Shown in pieces: positions 59,456 through 64,000 of a stretch of DNA of 64,000 nucleotides; the stretch's first letter is position 1, and every line of letters starts with the position of its first letter. The notes under the pieces are model-generated. The model was given only the letters and a program-made list of their open reading frames with translations, was not told the DNA's origin and did not search any database. Made by a program: the position numbers and the translations under genes. The DNA is from Camarhynchus parvulus. Lineage: Eukaryota; Chordata; Aves; Passeriformes; Thraupidae. The stretch spans positions 7,951,501 to 8,015,500 of the forward strand of contig NC_044590.1 of NCBI RefSeq assembly GCF_901933205.1. The letters are read 5' to 3'.

Positions 59456-62400
59456 CTGTTAAGAGAAAGGATAGTGAGCATCTTTCTCTGAAAGCTATTT
59501 CACTTGCTACACTGGATCACACCTTTGCCACCAAGCTTTGAAACACCTAAGCTCAGCCTTATGGTTTCCTGGGCCTGACAGGGACAAATCAGCCATTATT
59601 AGCAGAGATCAAGGCCTCACACAAACAGCATGTTGTGAAATTGCATGCCCAGCTTCATCATCTGAGAAATACTTCTGAGAGCTTGTTGGGGCACTCACAA
59701 GGAGGGTCAGTGATCAGCAAAGCCCCATCAGCCACCCACTGTCTGTACTGGCAGCTCAGGCTGCAGGACTACTAAAGCAGCAGCTCCCTAGGCTCAGCTG
59801 TAGGTGAGAGCAGGAACAGACTGCCCAGGCAGCCTCCCTCCCATGGGCTCATGTTTACTCATGCCCAATCCAAATTTCTTAGACAACTTGATCCACTCAG
59901 GATACCCAAACAGGCTCTTAGGCAAAGCAGCAGCAGCTAACTTTATCCTATACCCTTCCTGTAACATCATAAATCCAAAACATGAGCATCCATCACAGAA
60001 AATAAGGTAACTCAGCATTTGCTCTGGAAGTGTACCTTTCACTCTTTGATCTGCCTTTCAGAGCATAAGCTTGTCTTCAGGGTTTGGTCCCATTCAGTGG
60101 TTTCTGCCCAAAAAATTGGAGTATGTGACCTCCTGCACTCCTATGACTTGCTCCACTCCACCACCCTCCACCACCTGGAAAGTATCTGGCAAGCCAGATT
60201 CAGAATTTCATTATATTCTGGAAAACCAACCCCAATTCACAGAGATGGCTACAAGTCAGTACTCCTGGCCTTCTCTTTCTGTTTGAGCACCAATCCCAAG
60301 AGTGGCTTGTATTTTCTTAAAACTCATTAAATGACTGTAAGAGTAAACGCATCTCATTCAGAAAAGTGCCAGTCAAGTTAGGTTCAAAATAACATCTCCA
60401 ACCTTTCAGATAAGCAGCAGACATTAGCTGACCTTGGAAAAACAGCAGACTCAGGGCACCAAATCAGGGCAATTACCAGTATCCAACCAGTACTCCCCAA
60501 AAAGCCCAATTTGTATGACACCCCCAGACCTGCAGGGTTTCCATGTATTAAATCTAGAAACAGGCAGTTCCCAAATGCTGTGTGATTTCCACTCACTGTT
60601 CTCCAGCAATTAAAGGCTATGATGGCCTAAACTGAAAGCCTGAGAAACAGCAGTCCTGTGCAGAAATCACACACTCAACATCCCCAGTAGCCAGCCTGTA
60701 ATAACTGAACAGGTAATTACCACTCCCACAAGCAAGCCAAGTCACTGCCAGAAAATATCTAAATCTATTCAGTGTTCAAGACAAAACAAATACACAGTGT
60801 AGAGACAAGGCTCAAAGATTAGTCCCTGAGTATTAAAAACTGAATTTGCAACTTTTTCAACTAATTTACCCATGAGTAATTATGCATGAGTAATTAGCAT
60901 CTAATTACCACTTTTCCCTTCAGCCTCTTGCAGTACAGTCATAGTCTTTTATTTGTATTGCAACTGACAAGTTGCTACTGAAAAGTACAAGGAAATACAA
61001 CAATTTACATGCCAAAACAAAGATGTCCAGATTACTAGAGGTAGAAGCCTTTACAAATCTCTAACTTGTCTTTTCCCACTCAAAGAACATGCCTCATTCA
61101 GATAGGGAAGTGCCCATTAAAACAGAAATGCTGATATGAGGGGAAATCCTGCAGAAATCATAGAACATTTAGGTTGGAAAATACCCTTTAGGTCATGAAG
61201 TTCAACCATAAACATAACACTGCCAAGTCCACCACTAAATAATGTCCTTTATAACCATATAAATGTCCTATTTCTTTCCCGAAAAAGTACTGCAGAGGCA
61301 CACAGCACCCAGAGGTCTGTGCACTCTACCTGCAGCTTCCCTGATATCCTCATCACCAAAACCAGGGACCAACCAAGTTGTATTGCACTACCTTGGTATC
61401 TCCAGAAACAAGCTCTCAGCTTCATACAAATTCAAAGTAACTCACTATGATATTTAACACTTATTTCTGCCTCAAATTTCTTCCATAAATGAGCACCCAC
61501 TCATGACTGGCAACCATGCTACCTATTCCAATCAGTATTCAAGGCACAGCAAATACACAGTGAAAGAAACAGAGCTTCAAGACTCTGAAAAACATCTTCA
61601 AGGTATTTTTTTTTTTGCACAGCAGCACCACAGAGCAGACACCACAGGTATCTCCACCAAGGCAGAGATTTGAACACCAAGGTGACTAGGCTAAGGAGAA
61701 CCCAGAGAAGCAGGAATTAAAAATTTAAAAAAGTACGAAACTTTTTAGAACAGTCTTGGTCAAACAATGCTTTGAAGCACCAACACAGATCGATAATTCA
61801 GCAGAAGCAGCTTTCCAGAAGAGGATGACTGGACCATGAATACAAAGGGTACTTCAGGTCAGCCTCTTAACATGAGGTTGTCTGCCAAAAGCATGCTTTG
61901 AAAAGATTTCACTGTGCATCTGCAGACAAGAGGGGTGTCAAGATGTTTGGTTTTACAATGGATATTTTGCAGTGCAACAGTGATAGAGCTGATAAAATTG
62001 TTGAGAAGCTCTTGTGAAGAAGTACAGATCATGATGTTGCGTCATTGTGTTTACCATTCAGTCACTTATGTGCATGCTCTCACAGCACATTCTTCCCAAC
62101 AGCATGTAAACAATTCCTCACAGTTTGTACAGAGAGACAGAAGCCAAGCTAAAATCCATCAAAAATTAATTCAGTCTGCTTCTGCAGAGTGAGATCTGTC
62201 ATGTAAAGCAGTGGTGCAGGGGTAGCTGCAGGGCAAGGAAAAATCAGCAGAGCCACTAAAAACACACTATTCAAAAGACTTCTGAGAAGCTGCAAGCTAA
62301 AACAACTACAGTATTTTAAGCAGAATTTCCCTATTCACAAACTCAATCTTCTTTTCATTACAGATAGAGAACAAAGCGTGCTGCACACAGAATGAAAATG

Positions 62401-62999
62401 AGGAGGATGAAAGAACATTCCCTGAAAAAGAAAAGCTGCCTGGTAGAATCCCCCAGTCAACAACCAAATAGCTGCAGCTTCTGAAACCTGTAGATGCAAC
62501 AAAACACCCCCAGCAGTCCTCAGCAAGTCCCCAGATGGTACCAACTGGCCAAGCTAAAGTTGGCAGTGACGTTGGCACAGGGACTAATGGGACAGGTGGG
62601 CAGAGAAGACATTTCTTGGCCAAGCAGCATGAAAGGGTAGGAGATAGCAGAGTCCAGCCTGAAGACTATGCAGTTTTCTATGCTACCCCACACACTAAGC
62701 AATGAGAAACATCCCTGTCTAGATAAGCCAGAGAGGCAAATGGCTCAGATCTGCCTCTGGAATCCTATACTGCTCCAAATGCCTTCCGTGGCTGCACTTT
62801 GGCAGTAAAGCACTACGCCTATGGGCCCTGGAAATGCACATTTCAACACAGCACAGCAGAGACCGTCTCTTGGCAAAGACAGAAACTGATAGCAACAAGC
62901 AAAAAGAGAACTGCTTTATTATTTTCAATCAGTCAAGTGACTTCAAAGCCGCCAGCTAGGCGCCAACGCCTGGAGCTTGGCCCAAAACCCAGTTAAAGG
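59456..62999. other. ELMO2 intron 1; no other gene seen
   Basis: AT-rich intronic DNA between the coding start exon and the CpG island. Contents: a CR1 fragment near 61158-61256, TAATTA-rich patches near 60850-60950, and no exon or RNA gene supported on either strand. Confidence 0.6.
61158..61256 (-). mobile_element. CR1 LINE fragment in ELMO2 intron 1
   Basis: A short minus-oriented CR1 3' end: AATCATAGAACATTTAGGTT, GGAAAATACCCTTTAGG, AAGTTCAACCATAAAC and CAAGTCCACCACTAAATAATG. It is about 100 bp and decayed. Confidence 0.85.
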
Positions 63000-64000
63000 A
63001 ATTAAACAAGAATTTTTCTGCTAAATCCTGTCCGCGCTGTGCCTCGGCTCCCGAGGGAGCACCGGCCTCGCCTCTCTCTGTGTCTCCGAGGGCAGCGGGG
63101 CCGGTGCTCAACGGGAGCTACGGGAACTGCGGCGGCCGGGCCGGGCCGTGCCGGGGGCGGCCGGAGGAGCCAGGCCGGAGTGAGGGCCGCGGGCAGGGTG
63201 GGCGCGGCGCCGCAGCGCGCCCGGGAAGGCGGCAGACCCGAGGCACTCCGCCGACGGCTGCGCTCCCCATCCCTGACCCTGTCCGGCTCCCCATCCCTAT
63301 CCCTGTCCCTACCCACGCCCTGGCCCGCCCGCGCTCCCCCGGCCCCACCGCAGCCGCCCCGCGTTCCCGCGGCCCCGCCGAGGCGCTGCCGGCGCTGGCA
63401 CCGCCCCTGGGCGCGTCATGCGCCCGCCGCGCTGCCATGGAGACCGCGGGGACCATGGAGACCCGACCCGACCCGACCCGACCCGCCGGCCCCGCCGCCC
63501 CAGAGCACCCCCTAGGCAGCCGGGTCAATGCCGCTAACCGAGCGTCCCTCGTCCCCGCGCCCCTCCTCGCCTCCGGGGCCGCCGCGGCGGGGCTCACGTC
63601 AGTTCCCCGTGCCCACGGTGCCCCGCCTCCGGGAGCGGCTGCGAGCGCCAGGGGCCGGGCGTGCGGGAGCTCATGCAGGGCACCCGCTCGGGCTGGCGCG
63701 GGGCTCTGCGGCGGCCGCGCTCGGCTCCCTCCGCCCCGGCAGCGAGCGCGGGGCCGCGGAGCTCTGCGCAGCCCCCGCCTCCGGGCGCGCCCCGCCCCGG
63801 GAAGCGCAGCGCCGGGAAGCGCCGGAACGGGCGGGGCCCGCGAGCGCGGGCGGAAGTCGCGGCGGCCGCGCGTAGGAGCTTCCGCCGGGGCGGGCGGGGA
63901 GCGCGGAGCGAGGGAGCGCAGCGGGAGCGGCAGGAGCAGCAGCAGCAGCAGCACCGGCGGGGGGAGCACGGAAAGCCGCAACCATGGTGAGCCGGGCGGG
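63000..64000. promoter_or_regulatory. CpG island, likely bidirectional promoter; ELMO2 first-exon region
   Basis: The last kilobase is CpG-rich with long spurious frames on both strands. The ELMO2 transcript must start here or beyond the window, since its leader exon at 59455 has an upstream acceptor. One candidate minus-strand donor is GAC/GTGAGCCCC near 63594-63599, but I could not fix the first exon. On the plus strand, a start codon at 63984-63986 is followed immediately by a donor. Two divergent starts from one island would make this a bidirectional promoter. Confidence 0.55.
63880..63986 (+). CDS. Candidate plus-strand first exon ending in ATG plus splice donor (unidentified gene)
   Basis: On the plus strand, CCGCAACC precedes the ATG at 63984-63986 and is directly followed by GTGAGC, a good splice donor. 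An exon whose only coding codon is ATG occurs in several housekeeping genes. The upstream GC-rich leader includes a (AGC)-type run near 63935-63955. The rest of the gene is outside the window, so I cannot name it. The alternative is a chance ATG and GTGAG in GC-rich DNA. Confidence 0.35.

Noticed and set aside
63118..63981. 287-codon minus-strand open frame in the right-hand CpG island
   Set aside because: Low-complexity Pro/Ala/Arg translation driven by GC content; it does not connect to ELMO2 by a splice donor in frame.
1..64000. CRISPR arrays, tRNA, rRNA or bacterial-type operons
   Set aside because: None seen; tandem repeats present are minisatellites without spacer-like unique segments.

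Overview
The window looks like bird nuclear DNA, most likely from a songbird. Two intact multi-exon vertebrate genes on the minus strand sit among 5'-truncated CR1 LINE copies and solo LTRs flanked by 6-bp target duplications. CpG islands mark the promoters. I see no bacterial operons, CRISPR arrays, viral genomes or recognisable RNA genes. Species assignment rests on repeat types recalled from knowledge and is an inference.

Layout. 1-310 is a GC-rich minisatellite. 311-7380 is non-coding. 7450-8750 is a CpG island with a strong minus-strand splice donor and an internal 30-bp tandem repeat. By the gene order known in mammals (CDH22, SLC35C2, ELMO2, all on one strand) it may be the first-exon region of CDH22. 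8750-38900 is a 30-kb non-coding stretch. It holds a decayed Ty3/gypsy-like gag remnant (16782-17345), an ERVL-like solo LTR (19385), a cluster of four solo LTRs (27.7-33.9 kb), several CR1 pieces, and patches of AT-rich single-copy sequence that could be conserved regulatory elements. 39.0-44.3 kb is SLC35C2 with all nine coding exons (361 aa). 44.7-59.5 kb is ELMO2 with 21 coding exons (732 aa including a 12-codon micro-exon). 63.0-64.0 kb is a CpG island that probably serves as the ELMO2 promoter and also contains a plausible plus-strand first exon running off the window edge.

The two genes. I placed every coding exon by matching splice sites to reading phase, and both frames close exactly. 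SLC35C2 is a nucleotide-sugar-transporter-family membrane protein of the early secretory pathway, linked to fucosylation. ELMO2 is the scaffold that joins DOCK exchange factors to activate Rac. The genes are head-to-tail, with 397 bp between the ELMO2 stop and the SLC35C2 start, so the ELMO2 3' end lies in the SLC35C2 promoter island. I see no functional link between them beyond proximity.

I found no convincing undescribed system. The points most worth checking are the in-frame ELMO2 micro-exon, a GC-AG intron in ELMO2, the gag remnant, the promoter minisatellite, and the very tight ELMO2/SLC35C2 junction.
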